A stretch of 64,000 nucleotides of DNA from Balaenoptera acutorostrata (lineage: Eukaryota; Chordata; Mammalia; Artiodactyla; Balaenopteridae): assembly GCF_949987535.1 (NCBI RefSeq), contig NC_080075.1, positions 59,741,636-59,805,635 on the forward strand, in the 5' to 3' direction. A model generated the notes under the pieces. It did no database searches. It was given only the letters and a program-made list of their open reading frames with translations, and was not told the origin of the DNA. This document shows, piece by piece, positions 46,161 to 58,260 of this stretch. The first letter of the stretch is position 1; every line of letters begins with the position of its first letter. The translations under genes were made by a program, and so were the position numbers.

Positions 46161-47504
46161 AAGCTGCTTTCTGAGGCAATAAGTTCCATGTCACTGGAAG
46201 TGTTCAAACCAAGAGCAGACGATTTCTGTTTAGGTTATTGGAATAAGATTGGATGGAAGATTAGAGCCAGAAGGCCACTGAGTTCCCTGCTCTACAGAAG
46301 AGTAACCTTGAGAATACCTTTTTACCCTTAAAGACATGACTTGGTGTCTAGCCCAGTACCCAGGAAAGACTGGACTTAGAGTGGATGCTTTTTGTAGGGT
46401 GTACATTGTTGAAGTTTAAAGGTCCAAGTCTTTTGTTCCAGGCTTACTTCCTATTTGAGGCTCCAGATATACTAGATTGTTTCCACTCAAATATGTCCTG
46501 TTCTCTCTTAACTTCCTTGTCTTTGAGCATATAACTTCATGTTCATGGAGTTTGTCCTCCCTCCCTGCCCTCCCTTTGCATCTGGCTAACTCTTAACTTG
46601 ACCTTGGGATAGTCTTGCCTTGGTATCCCTCAGTGTCCTCCACTGCACCCTGGGCTTACCTCGTCAACTCACAAGACCCACCTCATGGTGCTGTAATCCT
46701 CTCCTTGTCTGTCTCCCATATGAAATGTCCCTCTTTCTGGGACCCAGGGACTGTGTCTAATGCCTTTTTGTTTCCCCGCACAGTGCCTGGCAGACTAGGG
46801 GTCTAACTGATGGTTGCCAAGTAAGTGAAATGAGCTGGACTGTGGGTTCCAGGCCTTGCAGACCTAACGTGTTTCTGTTCCCTGATTTATTTCTGTCTCT
46901 GATCCTTCCTTTATGGGACTGAATTATAAACAACTTTGAGAGGAAAAAATAAATGATGATATAAGAAAAATTGCTTTAGTGCATTGGAGACACCAAACCA
47001 CCCAGCATTTCCTTCTCAGCCAGTACTGGCAAGAGACAGAGAAATTGAGCTGTGCTGGGCAATCCTTGTCTACTTTTTAGAGTGACTTGGCAGAATTAAA
47101 TTATTCTTTCCCTTGCACTTCAGGGAGTAGGTGGATGCCTTAAAATATTCAAACCAGTACTTTGGGATATCAGATCTGGATGACTTTTTGTCCAAACACA
47201 TAGGTGGTGGATGGCGTAATCACTCAGTGGGCACTGGAACTTTCTCTGGGCATCAGTTTAATGAACAAAGTTTGTTGTAAAGCTGTACTTCGGGTTCTTT
47301 AATGCATGCATATCATTCCCAAACCAAATTTATGAAAATGTGTTGGGGCGGTGAGCATTTAAAGAACTTCAGGGAATAAGTCAGAATTGAAAGTTCCAAA
47401 CAAGTGTAATTATTATTGCATGCATGTTGTGTTCAAACCCTTGGCCCTCCTGGGAACAGGCTGACTTCACAGAGTGCCTTATTAATTAAAGGGAAAACAA
47501 ATGT
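46161..47504. other. Unassigned DNA
   Basis: About 46540-46810 faintly resembles an L2 3' region ('gggactgtgtctaatgcc', 'acagtgcctggcagac'). 47200-47480 is unique-looking, with two TGCATGCAT-type motifs and ATTAATTAAAGG; it is only a candidate regulatory stretch. Confidence 0.4.
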
Positions 47505-47645
47505 GCTGCTGGAGTAGTTCTTGCCTCTCCTTGGACTGACCTTGGGAGACTCATGTCAGCTTTCTGGGCCTCAGTTTCCTCAGCTGAAAAATTAGGGATT
47601 TGTTCATCTTTAGAATCTCTCCAGGTTTTTAAATCTGTAAATAAG
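47505..47645 (+). repeat. MIR SINE fragment
   Basis: 'gggcctcagtttcctcagctgaaaaattaggg' at 47568-47599 is the MIR core. Confidence 0.75.
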
Positions 47646-47759
47646 GCACATCTGCTTTTTCTCTTTCTGAAGACCTGCATCTTCAGATGCTTTGTGCTTT
47701 GTGTTCAAAGCACAAAGTAGCTTTGTGGCTGAGATGATAAACTTATTTAACATGATTTA

Positions 47760-47852
47760 TTTACGCAATGAATGTTCATTGAACACTTACTTTGTGCAGG
47801 TCACTGAATTTATAGCAAAATCCCTGTTCTTAGGAAGCCTAGAGTCTAGAAC
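47760..47852 (+). repeat. Old L2/MIR-type relic, part 1
   Basis: 'tgttcattgaacacttactttgtgcaggtcactg' and 'ccctgttcttaggaagcctagagtcta' are a known mammalian relic pattern. It is split by a hAT and continues at 48069 with 'gacattcagtaaatatataaacaa'. Confidence 0.6.
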
Positions 47853-48068
47853 AGGGCTTGGCAAACTTTTTTTTGTAAAAGGCCAGATAGTAAATATTTT
47901 TGGCTTTTCAGACCAGTGTCTGTCACAACTACTCAACTCTGCCTTTGTAATGGGAAAGCAGCCTCAGGCAATATGCAAATGAGTGGGTGTGACTATGTAA
48001 ATAACCCCTTTATTTACAAAAACAGATGATGGGCCTGATTTGGCCCATGGACCAGTTTGTAGACCTAT
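47853..48068 (+). mobile_element. Short hAT-type transposon
   Basis: 'cagggcttggcaaacttttttttgtaaaaggccagatagtaaatatttttggctt'-type start and 'tttatttacaaaaacagatgatgggcctgatttggcccatgg'-type end are those of a common non-autonomous hAT repeat. The flanks 'gtctagaa' (47845-47852) and 'acctagaa' are an imperfect 8-bp duplication. Confidence 0.8.
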
Positions 48069-48990
48069 GACCTAGAAGGCAGAGACATTCAGTAAATATA
48101 TAAACAAATAGATATGGAAGATTTAAGTGGTGATAAGCACCCAATTTCACTGAGATAAAAGATCAGGGAGAAATACAACATTCACTAACAATTCAGCATT
48201 TCTGATCAAAACAATCCTATTTTGCACTGGCTTAAATATTGGCTAGGTATTCCCTGTTCCATGGAAATTAAGCATATTATTTTAAAAAAAATCTTTTGAT
48301 TTTAATAAGAAACAAAATGAAGACAAGGAAAGCAGTGAGTGTCAACACATAATTAATCACCACGATGGGGTGTCATGCTAGAATTTAGGGCAGTTTATCT
48401 GAATCAGGTTGAGGATGGGGGCAACCATGACCTGTCCTAAACTGCATGGTGAGGGGCTGCCGAGGGTGGACGGATTTCCACAGAGGTTGATCATTTTGAA
48501 ATGACTATTTAAATGTATGGCATTTGGTGACATATCATTGATCAATAATATTCTTACAATTCCTGCTTTGCTCCTGTTCAATCTTAATTTATAAAGATTT
48601 TCTGTCATTGGGAAATGAGTCAGAACCAAGAAAATAGGTTTCATAATTTAAAAATACATTTTGGGAAAATCTAAATGCATCTCTTATTTGTTACCAATGC
48701 AGAAACCAAAAAAAAAAAAAAGTGGGGGGGGGTTCATTTGCTTTGTGGCATCAGGCTTCTTAAAAAAATGACAGAAATTTAACAGTACTCCTTTGTGCAG
48801 AAGTATATTTGCAGACCTGTCCAGGAGGCTTATGATTAGCAAAGAAAACCATTCTACTATCCAGAGATGATTTTGCTGCTATGTAGCTGTAATGGTGTTA
48901 TTGCCTTACTCCGCAGTCATTTTTAGTTCTTCGCTTTTGTGGTGAGCCGGTCCGGAGCAGCTTGTTCAAGAATCCTTAGGCAAAGGGGAA
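48069..48990. other. Unassigned DNA
   Basis: The old relic's second part runs to about 48150. The remainder is unassigned. An A run followed by a G run lies at 48708-48732. Confidence 0.4.
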
Positions 48991-48994
48991 AAGA

Positions 48995-49230
48995 AATGGA
49001 TATTTATTGATTGTCTACTATGGGGGCTTTTTATATACTTAATCTCACTTAATATTTAAACACCTTATATGGTAGGAATTATTATACCATTTGCCTTAGG
49101 AGGAAATCAAGGCTCAGAGAAGCTTAAGGAGGTTAAATAAGTTGCTCCAAGTCATGTACCTAATAAGGAACTGACCAAGGATTTAACTGCAGCTTGGCCT
49201 CCAAAACCTCTTCCTACTCCATACTGTTTC
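48995..49230 (-). repeat. MIR SINE, antisense
   Basis: 'ggaaatcaaggctcagagaagcttaaggaggttaaataagttgctccaagtcatg' at 49101-49155 is the reversed MIR core and the 5' flank fits as well. Confidence 0.85.
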
Positions 49231-49364
49231 AAAATGGTTTAATCAGAAATAGCCAAGCTATTTTGCTAACAATTCAAAGAGAGAAATAGAATTGCAATCC
49301 TAGTACAAATTAGAATCTAGTGCAGTGCCTTCCATTCATAGGCATGGAAGGTAAGGGCCCCATG

Positions 49365-49543
49365 CGGTGGTTCCCAACCTTGGGGATACATTGGAATCAT
49401 TTGGGGAGTTTGAAAAAAATGCTGTCTCTTCCCTAGTGCTTCTGATTTGATTGTCCTGGGGTGTGACTTGGGCATGGGGATTTTTAAAAAGCTCCCCAGG
49501 TGATTTGAATGTACAGCGGGTCGGTCAGGGTTGAGAACCACTG
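49365..49543 (+). mobile_element. MER5A-like hAT relic
   Basis: The left end 'cggtggttcccaaccttggg' and the right end 'ggttgagaaccactg' are the terminal inverted repeats of this short hAT family, with 'aaaaagctccccaggtgatt' inside. Confidence 0.88.
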
Positions 49544-49560
49544 GCCTAGAGAGGTTACAG

Positions 49561-50214
49561 TGTAACCGAAAGTGGGGTCCAGCTGTTCGCCGCTCAAAAG
49601 CCAATAAAGAGGCAAGATTGGTGGAAAGGAAAGTTTGCTTTATTTTGGATGCCAGCAACCGGAGGGGAGGGCGGACTTCTGTCCAAAGGGCGACTCCCCA
49701 CCACTGACGATCAGTGGGCAAGAGTTTTTATAGGTGGAGGGAGGGGCTACATGTAGAAACAGCACAGTCAGCTCTGACAGTCATCTTGAAGTTGGTCATC
49801 GGTGGTCTGACCAGCGTCATCTTGATTCTTTTAAGTACAATTAATCTTCAGTTCCAGGGTTGGTTTGTTCCCATTTCTTTGAGGCCAATTCTCATAATTG
49901 TGGCAGCTTATGTCATGGCTACAGTCTGGTCATCATGTAGTTAACTTCTTCCATCTGGTGAGGGTTTCAGTATCTACAAAACAGCTCACAGGTTATGGCT
50001 CAGAATATTATCTATAGCCCTTGAGAAGGAGCTAAAGGTCCTTGAATATGCTTAGTGACTATATTATTATTTGGTCTCCTTTGACCGTTTTTCTTTGTTT
50101 CTACATTTTCTCACTCCTCTGATTAAACTTATTCTTTGGCTAAAGTTTTTCCATAGACAGAAGACAGGCGGAGGGCATGGGGGAAAGGCCATAGGGTCCT
50201 GCTCCGTTTCAACA
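49561..50214 (-). mobile_element. Solo LTR of an endogenous retrovirus (copy B)
   Basis: On the minus strand it begins TGTTGAAACGGAGCAGGACC and ends GGTTACA. A TATA box (TATAAAAA, 49725-49732) is followed by AATAAA (49639-49644) about 85 bases downstream, giving a normal U3-R-U5 layout. It shares 'tttcagtatctacaaaacag' with copy A at about 1461-1480. No viral genes adjoin. The ends of the two LTRs differ, so they are related subfamilies rather than two ends of one provirus. No clear TSD is seen. Confidence 0.8.
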
Positions 50215-50904
50215 TGACATGATCAGGTGGACATCCTTTTGCAGGTTCATCTGATTGTGGTTCATGGGGGACTTAGAAATATATAAAAATATTTCTGAGA
50301 CAGAAAAGAGATAATCTTTGGAGTTTCTGGTTACAGCAGCTTTTTGTCCAAATCACAGTAAATTTCATGGCTTAATAAGAATCCCACTGCTGGTTTGATG
50401 CCTTCCCAGACTGTGACTCTTAGGGACCCATAGAGTGTGGTTTTAAAGCATTTTAACTATGAACTTGGGATTTAACATTTGGGATTTTACCTTAGGAAGA
50501 AAGCATGATACTCTAATAACAAAATTGATGGAATGTACAATTTCAGAAAGGCCAAGAATAAATAACACCAAGCTTGGAAATTATTTTCCTTGATTTTTAA
50601 TTCTGGAAGAAATTTCCAGTTTAATAGAATGTAAGTGTGAATGGAGTCTTGGAGTAAGGGCATAGGGGAAAATCTTACGTGAATTTAGAGACCATAAGAA
50701 AAACCTGATACACTAATTCTCCTTATATGGTTTTGTCTAGCTCTTTCCCACAAGCTCAGCTGGAAGAGATGACAGCTTTGAAAACAAGTTGTCCTTGGAT
50801 TGGTGGCAGTGGCTGGTGCTTTTCAAGAGGAGTGGGTTTTAGACAGGGAGCCAGTGGTGTGGCAGTTTATAGTTTATAAAGCATATTTACATAGATCCTA
50901 TGAT
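50215..50904. other. Unassigned DNA
   Basis: No gene or repeat recognised. Confidence 0.4.
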
Positions 50905-51345
50905 AGAGTGATTACAAAATGGCCCTATTTCTTCACTCTTCCATGTATACATGCCCTTTGAGGTGTGATTTTGGAGTCTATTTCCCCAACCCTTGAATCT
51001 AGGCTGGTCTTGTGATTTACTTAGCTAACAGAATATGGTGTAAGTGATGTAGTGCCAGTTCTGACCCTAGGATACTAGAGGACTTGTATGCTTTCTCTGT
51101 CTCTGTAATGAGAACAAACCTGGACTTGCCTATTAGAGATGAGAGGCCACAGGGAGCAGGGCTAGTTATCCCAGTGATGCCATGCTAGAACACCAACAAC
51201 CAGCTGACCACCAGGCACATGCTCAGACCATTAAAACTGCCCAGTCTAGTCCAGCCAAGATCAGCAGACTGCCTAGCCTTCTCATGGACCCAGGAGAAAT
51301 AACAGATTAAGTTACTGTGGCAAAAGACAACAGATACACATCGTC
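50905..51345 (+). mobile_element. MaLR (MLT1-class) LTR
   Basis: 'ggagtctatttccccaaccc', 'ttgaatctaggctggtcttgtgatttactt', 'gagaacaaacctggacttgc' and 'aaagacaacagatacaca' follow the family in order. Confidence 0.8.
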
Positions 51346-51364
51346 GTGCGACTATAGAAGGAAT

Positions 51365-51790
51365 TATAATAATCCCTTTCTAGATGAAGAGACTGAGGTT
51401 CTGAGAGGTTACATTTAGGAGGAGGTGTCCGAGCATTGTGGAAAGGGTGGATGCTTTCAAATTATACACAGGCTTTCAAGCCAGGGAAAACCCCTGGTTC
51501 TGATATCTACTAATTGTAAAACCTTGGGATGATTATTCAAGTTTTCTGAATCTGTTTCTCTGTCTATAAAGTGGGGATAATAGGATCTTGCTTATAAAGT
51601 TGCAGTGAGGATTAAAGGAGATAATCTATAATCTGTGTAAAGGGCTGAGTTTGTTTTGAGTTCTCTATAAGTTATAGCTTGTTATGACGAGGATAATGAT
51701 GATGGTGATGAGAATCGCTCAAGATCACATGGCCAGGAGGGGTCAGGGACGTGAATTCAGGTCTTGTAATTCTTAATTCCACAGACTTTC
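51365..51790 (+). repeat. MIR SINE cluster
   Basis: A MIR in plus orientation occupies about 51440-51680 ('ttctgaatctgtttctctgtctataaagtgggg', 'gcagtgaggattaaaggagat'). Reversed MIR-like scraps flank it ('agagactgaggttctgagagg' at 51387-51407 and 'ctcaagatcacatggccagg' at 51718-51737). Confidence 0.75.
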
Positions 51791-52863
51791 TATCTCCTCC
51801 GCTCCCAACCCCCATTTCCTTTTCTCCTCTGTATCTCTCTTTTCTGTTGTTACCTCCTCTGATGTGTTCTAAGGGCTTATTTTATGTATTCAAGCCACTA
51901 TCAGCTCTACCTTATTTTTAAAAGCCTTGTTTTGTCCTTTGTGTCTTCTCCTCACCTTGCATAAAGCTTATTCACTATCAACAATAGTTTTTATACCTTG
52001 TGCAGCTGTCAACTGCCCACCTCTGTGTATTTGAGAATACAGTTTTATTCTTGCATTTTCACTTTATTGCAATAAAATTAACTCCTGGGAATAACATTTT
52101 GGTCCTTGTTTTAAATGTTATGTCTGTTTATTATTTCTCCACATTCAGATGATTTCTTCTCTAGAAACCAGTGAGCGAAAGATGTTGTGCAGCACACGGC
52201 CTAGGTGTGTGGGTAGTCATTGAGCACCACTGACTTGTGGGTTAACTATAGGAGCAAAAGCTGTGCAGCAGATGAACAGTGCATCTCAGAGTCCCACTGT
52301 CTAAAATCCTGGAGAGAAAGGAAATATATATCAAGATTATTTGTGGAAACAATTATTCAGTACTGCTGGCTTCATCAAAATGTCTTTTAGTTAAAATTTG
52401 GAAGCCTACTATTAATCAAGTTGCCTTGGGAAAGATCACTACTTCCCTCAGGATCCCGCTTTTAGCATCAAAAAGCAGATGTTTTGCTACATAAGAAACA
52501 AGCATTTTTAACAGCAACATGCAGAGTTTAGTCAGCAAGAAACACCAAGTTTAATTTACTGTCATGGCTGTATTTTTCCCTCTTGGAATTGTTAATTCCA
52601 ATGATGCTAACAAGAACTGGTCCCTAGGCTTTTGAGCTTGTTGGTCTTTTTATTTGAGATCAAGGTTTTCTATCATTTCTAGTTTTAACTTGGTTTAACC
52701 ATTAAAAACCTGATGATTCAATCTATGGTACTCTGGGTACTTACATATGTATGTATACCATATAATTATGGTATAACTATATACCCAGATTTTAAAAAAA
52801 TCAGTAATCTTGGATCTTTAAGCATAAATTTTGAAAACCATACCTCTGGAAGTATGGTTTACT
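51791..52863. other. Unassigned DNA
   Basis: No gene or clear repeat. The 71-codon frame at 52279-52494 lacks support. Confidence 0.4.
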
Positions 52864-52878
52864 ATACTTTCATTTTCT

Positions 52879-53316
52879 TTTTTTTTTATTGAAGTATAAT
52901 TGCTTTACAATGTTGTGTTAGTTTCTGCTGTACAATGAAGTGAATCTGCTATATGTATACATATATCCCCCCCCCTCTTGGACCTCCCTACCTGCCCCCC
53001 CAACCCTGCCATCACCTCATGTAGGTCATCACAGAACACCAAGCTGAGCTCCCTGTGCTACACAGCAGGTTCCCACGAGCTATCTATTTTACACATGGTA
53101 GTGTATTTATGTCAAACCTAATCTCCCAATTCATCCCACTCTCCCCTTCCCCCGTGTCCACATGTCCCTTCTCTACCTCTGTGTTTCTATTCCTGCCCTG
53201 CAAATATGTACCTCTGTACCATTTTTCTAGATTCCACATGCCTGCATTCATATGCAATATTTGTTTTTCTCTTTCTGACTTACTTCACTCTGTATAACAG
53301 ACTCTAGGTCTGTCAT
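52879..53316 (-). mobile_element. Young 5'-truncated L1 3' end, antisense
   Basis: T tract at the left, then the L1 3' UTR and the last codons of ORF2 at the right ('ctgacttacttcactctgta'). A perfect 15-bp TSD 'atactttcattttct' at 52864-52878 and 53317-53331. Confidence 0.95.
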
Positions 53317-53331
53317 ATACTTTCATTTTCT

Positions 53332-55107
53332 ATATCCATTTCTCTGTATAACTTACCTTTGATACCCCTTGGGTGGCAAAACTGAATGTTATTTTGAGTT
53401 AAAAATGACTTAAATGGAATACTCTGGATTTGTTTATTATAAGAAAGTGGTGGCTAGTAAAACTATTTGAAGAAAGAGAAACAAAACACTGAATTAGGTT
53501 GTAGTTTAAGATCAATTTTTTTTTTTTCCTTTCATACATAATTGTTGAATCAAGGACACTGATGACACAGAGCTGGAGGTGTGGCTTGGTACATAATCAC
53601 TTTTTTTTTTTTTTTTAAGTAGCAGAGGGGTTTAAGTGCATGAAATCTTGAAATCTGAGCCTTGGTTGGTATGTGGGTATCATTTAGGCTTTATACTCCG
53701 TGATGAAGCCTTTATGGCGTTCCATCAGACAGTCATACTCTCACTGTTGGAATCCTTCTAGTGAGGGGGGGCTCATTACTTGAAGAAGCAGCATCCATTA
53801 TGGCATTGCACATTTTGTTATAAAAGTTGTAATTAGCTACCTATTTCCATTCTCCACAAAGCACTGTTACTAATCTGGGCACAGGCATTGAATTGATTCA
53901 GAATCTGAAAGTAGGCCCAAGGGTAGAAATTCAGGGCTGTTTTGTGCCTACCATTCACCGTCCTGTTGGTCTTTGTACCTCCATCTGGTACTTTTCTTCC
54001 TTTCTGCTAAGTGTATCAAAGGACATCATAGAGTCAGCATATATTTCAGTTTTTTTCTAGAATGTTCCTATTGACCTAGAACTCAGCAGCATAGTTGGAC
54101 ATATAAAGTGCTATTCTCTAAATTTAACCATAGAATCGGAGTTGAGAGTGAGGTGGCAGTTCACTGTTGGAGGTTGGGCTTGAGTTGGTACTAGACAAGT
54201 TTGATGTATCCAGGACTTTATCTTCATCGGCTTTTAAAAAACTGCTTCCTGAGATGAGTGAGCCATAGATTCAGAGTTTTGCTTATATTTCAGAATACCA
54301 GCAGTAAAGGCTTTTTTTGGGGGGGGTGCCAACTGCTCATGAATTTTCTTCATAAGGCTAAAAAAAAAGTATACATTTAAATGAATTCTGGGATAACACT
54401 TTGAACTACTTTTAGAAGTTATAGAAGGAAATCTGAGTACCTTATCATTGTATAATTTAACTTTTTTCTTTGTATTAGAGACTTACTAGATGTTAATAAA
54501 TCCCATTTCCTTTTCCTGGGCACACAGAAAAACTGCATTGACCATTATCCCTTGCATTTGGTTTGGGGCCAAGTACCTGGGTTTGTTTTTTTTTTTTAGT
54601 ACCTGGGTTTTGTTCAGTGAAATATGGTTGGGAGTAATGTGTGCTATTTGTAGGCCTGGTCGTAAAACCCACTGTGCAGTCTTCCACATTCTCTTTCACT
54701 TTCTGGGAGAGGCCGTGTGTTGGGGATGACAATATCAAAAGGTACAAGGAGACTTAATCTCTGAGTCATTTAGTTCAGTTCTTAATTCCATAATTATTTT
54801 TTACATCAAAGCCATTATCATTTTAATTATGCAATTAAAATTTTAAAATCCTCCTTAATTCTTTACCTTATTACATAGGTATTTTAATTTTGTAACTGGA
54901 ATAGGAAATAAAAAACATGGTAAGTTGGCAATTTTAAAATGATGACATAATTCTAAAGGAAATGACTTTATATGTGAGATAGAAGATTGGGAACAAACTT
55001 AAACAATTTAATATTCAGAGGTTGGACAAATGAAATACTGACAAATTGCCTTTCAGAGATCATTTTGATTTGAATGTTTCTAAAAGTTGATTATATGCTC
55101 CAGTGTT
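53332..55107. other. Unassigned DNA
   Basis: T runs at 53517-53528 and 53601-53616, and an uninterrupted G run near 54318-54325. No gene. The phrase 'agtacctgggttt' occurs twice near 54571-54611, separated by a T run, and looks like a small local duplication. Confidence 0.4.
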
Positions 55108-55117
55108 AAAAATCAGT

Positions 55118-55304
55118 GCTTTTCAGGGAGATCAGCTCAGTGCTTTGTGACCACCTAGAGGGGTGGGATAGGGAGGGTGGGAGGGAGACGCAAGAGGGAG
55201 GAGATATGGGGATATATGTATATGCATAGCTGATTCACTTTGCTATAAAGCAGAAACTAACACAACATTGTAAAGCAATTATACTCCAATAAAGATGTTA
55301 AAAA
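55118..55304 (+). mobile_element. Young 5'-truncated L1 3' end, sense
   Basis: 'aaactaacacaacattgtaaagcaattatactccaataaagatgtt' at 55254-55299 includes AATAAA, followed by an A tail. The duplication 'aaaaatcagt' is at 55108-55117 and about 55305-55314. The copy is under 190 bp. Confidence 0.9.
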
Positions 55305-55314
55305 AAAAATCAGT

Positions 55315-56189
55315 CCTCTTTTCAAATGCTAAAACAGATGATTCCTGAAGGGTCCAGTTTGTTTTCCAGTATAGCTTAAAATCGAAAGGAAAATATTAGT
55401 GCAGTAAAGCATGTACTGCTGTAATAGAATTTTCTCCTCCATTTACTGCAGTGGCATTGCTTGAACGGAGTGGTATGAACAGCCATATAGGATATATTAT
55501 TTTTATAAGTCTTAACAAAAATATCATACATTTTTTTCACCAGCTTTTTTCAGGATTGATGTATCCCGATCAATATGACGCAAATCTTATTGAGGAATCA
55601 CAGGCAAAGCACAAGATAAACACACTCTCAATTTAAAGTACAGTTTCTCCTGGTAAACAGTTTGTAATGACTAATCTGTAGGAACCTTAATTACTCAATA
55701 GAATCAATGTGCTAGCCTGGGATGGTACCAGGCTTCCTGCTCATCCAAGTCCATCCACCACTCAGTTGCTGCCTCTACTTCATAATATGCTCCTCCACAT
55801 CTCTACTTTGGAAGCATTCTTTGAATATTCTCATTTTTGCAGATGCTGTGCAGTTTTTTTTTTTTTTGAGCATGTCTAGAGCTTAATTAACCTTTATTAC
55901 TTTGAAACCTGTATTCATTCTTAGGTTTAATTTATGTCTTTCTGCTTTTGAATTTCAAAGACAGGGCTGGCTAACAATGGGAGCATTTGGGAAAATCTAA
56001 TAATTATCCCAGCTTGGCCACTACCAAGTTGCGTAATTGCTAGCAAATTATTCTATTTGCTGAATCTCTATTTTACTGTCAGGAGCTGACAGCAGTTACC
56101 ATTATTTACCTCCAAGTAGATTATTCATTTTGATATTTGTCTTTTAAAATGCCAGAAAAACGCATTATGGCTGATAAGAGGGCTATAAA
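55315..56189. other. Unassigned DNA with candidate exon
   Basis: Holds the candidate at 55544-55636, a T run at 55853-55868, and a MIR-like scrap at 55985-56090 ('ttggccactaccaagttgcg'). Confidence 0.4.
55544..55636 (+). other. Weak candidate terminal exon
   Basis: The T-rich acceptor 'catacatttttttcaccag' ends in AG at 55542-55543. The following 30 codons read LFSGLMYPDQYDANLIEESQ and then AKHKINTLSI before TAA (55634-55636). The segment is hydrophilic and protein-like in composition. A second acceptor-like AG follows 'tttctcctccatttactgc' at 55450-55451. No match is recognised, no poly(A) signal is close downstream, and 30 codons can easily be open by chance. Confidence 0.17.
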
Positions 56190-56425
56190 AAAAGACAATG
56201 TGAGGTGGAGCTTTGCATCAGGAAAGCTGGGTGTGAATCTAGGTTCTGTCATTTATTGGCTTAAAATCTTAGACAAGTCATTTAATCTCCAGGCCTGTTT
56301 CTTCAAATATGGAATAGGATAATCTTACCACTATCACAGGGTTGTTAGGAGGGTGAAATAGACAAGTGCCTAGCACAGGGCTGGTCTATAGAAAGAGCTC
56401 AATAAATATTTGTTAACTCAAGAAA
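56190..56425 (+). repeat. MIR SINE
   Basis: 'gtgtgaatctaggttctgtcatttattggc', 'agacaagtcatttaatctcc' and 'agagctcaataaatatttgtt' make a near-complete MIR. Confidence 0.88.
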
Positions 56426-56639
56426 TTAGATATGAAACTTAAATTCCCCTGCAAATGGCATAGAGCCTTGTGGAGAGTGACACCACCCTACAAATAGTCA
56501 GTTATCTGTTGGTCCAGGGTGATCCACATTTATGGTGAATAAAGAATTCTGATTTAATTCTTTCATGTCACTATCATTAAGAGTGCAGAAAGAGAAGTGG
56601 GAAGGATCTTTTGATTATAATTCCACAAGAAAATTAGGA
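56426..56639. other. Unassigned DNA
   Basis: Nothing recognised. Confidence 0.4.
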
Positions 56640-57285
56640 AGTCCAAAGTCCTGCAAATTCATTCTCTGCTCCGAATCTTCTGGTAGAGTTCATCCTATTT
56701 GGAATAAAATCTAAAGTCTTTCCTGGGGCCCACAAGGGCCTGTAAGATCGGAGGCGGGCTGTCTCTGTACCTCATCTTCCTCCCTCTCCTCCTCACTCAC
56801 TCTTCTCCATCCCCACATGTCTTCTTGCTGCTTTGGACCATTGAGTACATTCCCATCAGAAGCCCTTTGCCATTGCCATTCCCTACATGGAACATCTTTT
56901 CCCTTTCTCCCAGATTTTTTTTTTTTTTTTCTCTCCCAGATTTTTGCATAGCCGAACCCTTTCCATTATCCAAGGGGTTCCTTCAATATCACTTGCTCAG
57001 AAGGAATTCTCTAAAATAGTCACCTCCTTGTCCAACCCCATCACCGTCTATCCCATCAATCTGCATATTTTTCTTATACAATGATACAAATATAAAACAG
57101 CACTTACAATCACTTAGCATTGTATTATGTGTATATTCCTTTACTTGTTTGTTATTTGTCTCTCCCACTAAAATGTAAGTTCCAAGAGTGCAGAGGATTT
57201 TTTTTTGCTCATTGCTATCCTTCGTACCTAGAACAGAGCTCAGTACAAGCAGGTCCTCAAAAACATTTTGTTGCAGGAATGCGTT
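56640..57285 (+). repeat. L2 LINE 3' fragment
   Basis: 'aataaaatctaaagtctttcctggggcccacaagggcctgtaagatc' at 56703-56749, then 'ccctttgccattgccattccctacatgg' and the end 'cactaaaatgtaagttccaagagtgcagagg' keep the L2 order. A small local duplication, 'ctcccagattttt', flanks a T run at 56908-56944. Confidence 0.75.
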
Positions 57286-58075
57286 TACTGTATGGATTGA
57301 CCTTCTTACCATCTTAGGCACTGGGATACTGTGTTTACTGTGTGAGAAAGCATTAAAAGGTCCAAATCTTATGGACTCAGAGGTAGATACACTTAACTAG
57401 CTGCAACTGAGAGCTTGATGAAGGAAGACACTTTTAGAAACCCTGAATTTCCTGTTGGTAAAGATAATGGGGTTATAGGAGGGACGTGTTGACTTGGGAC
57501 CTCAAGATCACTTTGGGTGCCAAGAGCCATCAGGAAATTGGAAAAGACATGATGATTTTTACAGCAGTGCTGAGGATGCTTTGGCTGTCAGGCTGTGGGG
57601 CGAGAGAAGGGTATTCCTGCTAGTCATTATAAGAGTGAGGGCTGGAGACTAGGAAGAACTTTAGTAAGAAGCGGTGAATATGTTTTGTTCATGAAAGCTG
57701 TGGACAGACCTGCCCACAGAGATCCCTAATGCTGTCACACTGACCCATAAAGTGGCCTTGTGATCCCATCCTGCATGTGGACATTGCCCAACTACATTCC
57801 CTCCTTCCCCACCACTCTGTGCCCTTCCATCTCTATTTTTTTTTAAACCGTTATCTGTGACCTCATTATTTTCTCCCTTTCATTTTAAATTTGTTTAAAC
57901 ATTTCAAACTCTCTGCAAAGTCATGTATGCCTAAGATAATTCAAATTGTATAGAAGAGTTTCTGGTAAAAAGCAATTGGCTTCCGCCTCACGTGTCTCTT
58001 TCCCTCACTTGTGTTTCCCTGAGGCCAACTCCTTTATTTGTATTTTCAGTTCTACTGATGTTTAATATCAAAACT
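57286..58075. other. Unassigned DNA
   Basis: No gene. About 57840-58070 may be an old L1 3' scrap in antisense; not certain. Confidence 0.4.
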
Positions 58076-58079
58076 CTAA

Positions 58080-58260
58080 AGCCGTCCTAATAGAAATGTA
58101 ATGTGAGCCGCATCTATAATTCTAAATGATCTAGTAGCCACATTAAAAAATTAAAAGTGCACATCTAAAGCTTATTTTAATAATACATTTTATTTAACCT
58201 AGTATATCCAAAATGTTATCATTTCACCATATAATATATTAATGAGATATTTTACATTTT
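58080..58260. mobile_element. hAT relic, left part
   Basis: 'gtcctaatagaaatgtaatgtgagcc' and 'gatctagtagccacattaaaa' are the left part of the same hAT family as at 42064. Its continuation is at 61032-61165, after the L1 insertion. Confidence 0.8.

Noticed and set aside
49317..49721. 134-codon minus-strand frame across LTR copy B
   Set aside because: It crosses from the LTR into a MER5-like hAT relic; it does not resemble any retroviral protein.
1147..50214. The two LTRs as ends of one 49-kb provirus
   Set aside because: They are too far apart, differ at both ends, and no gag, pol or env sequence lies between them.
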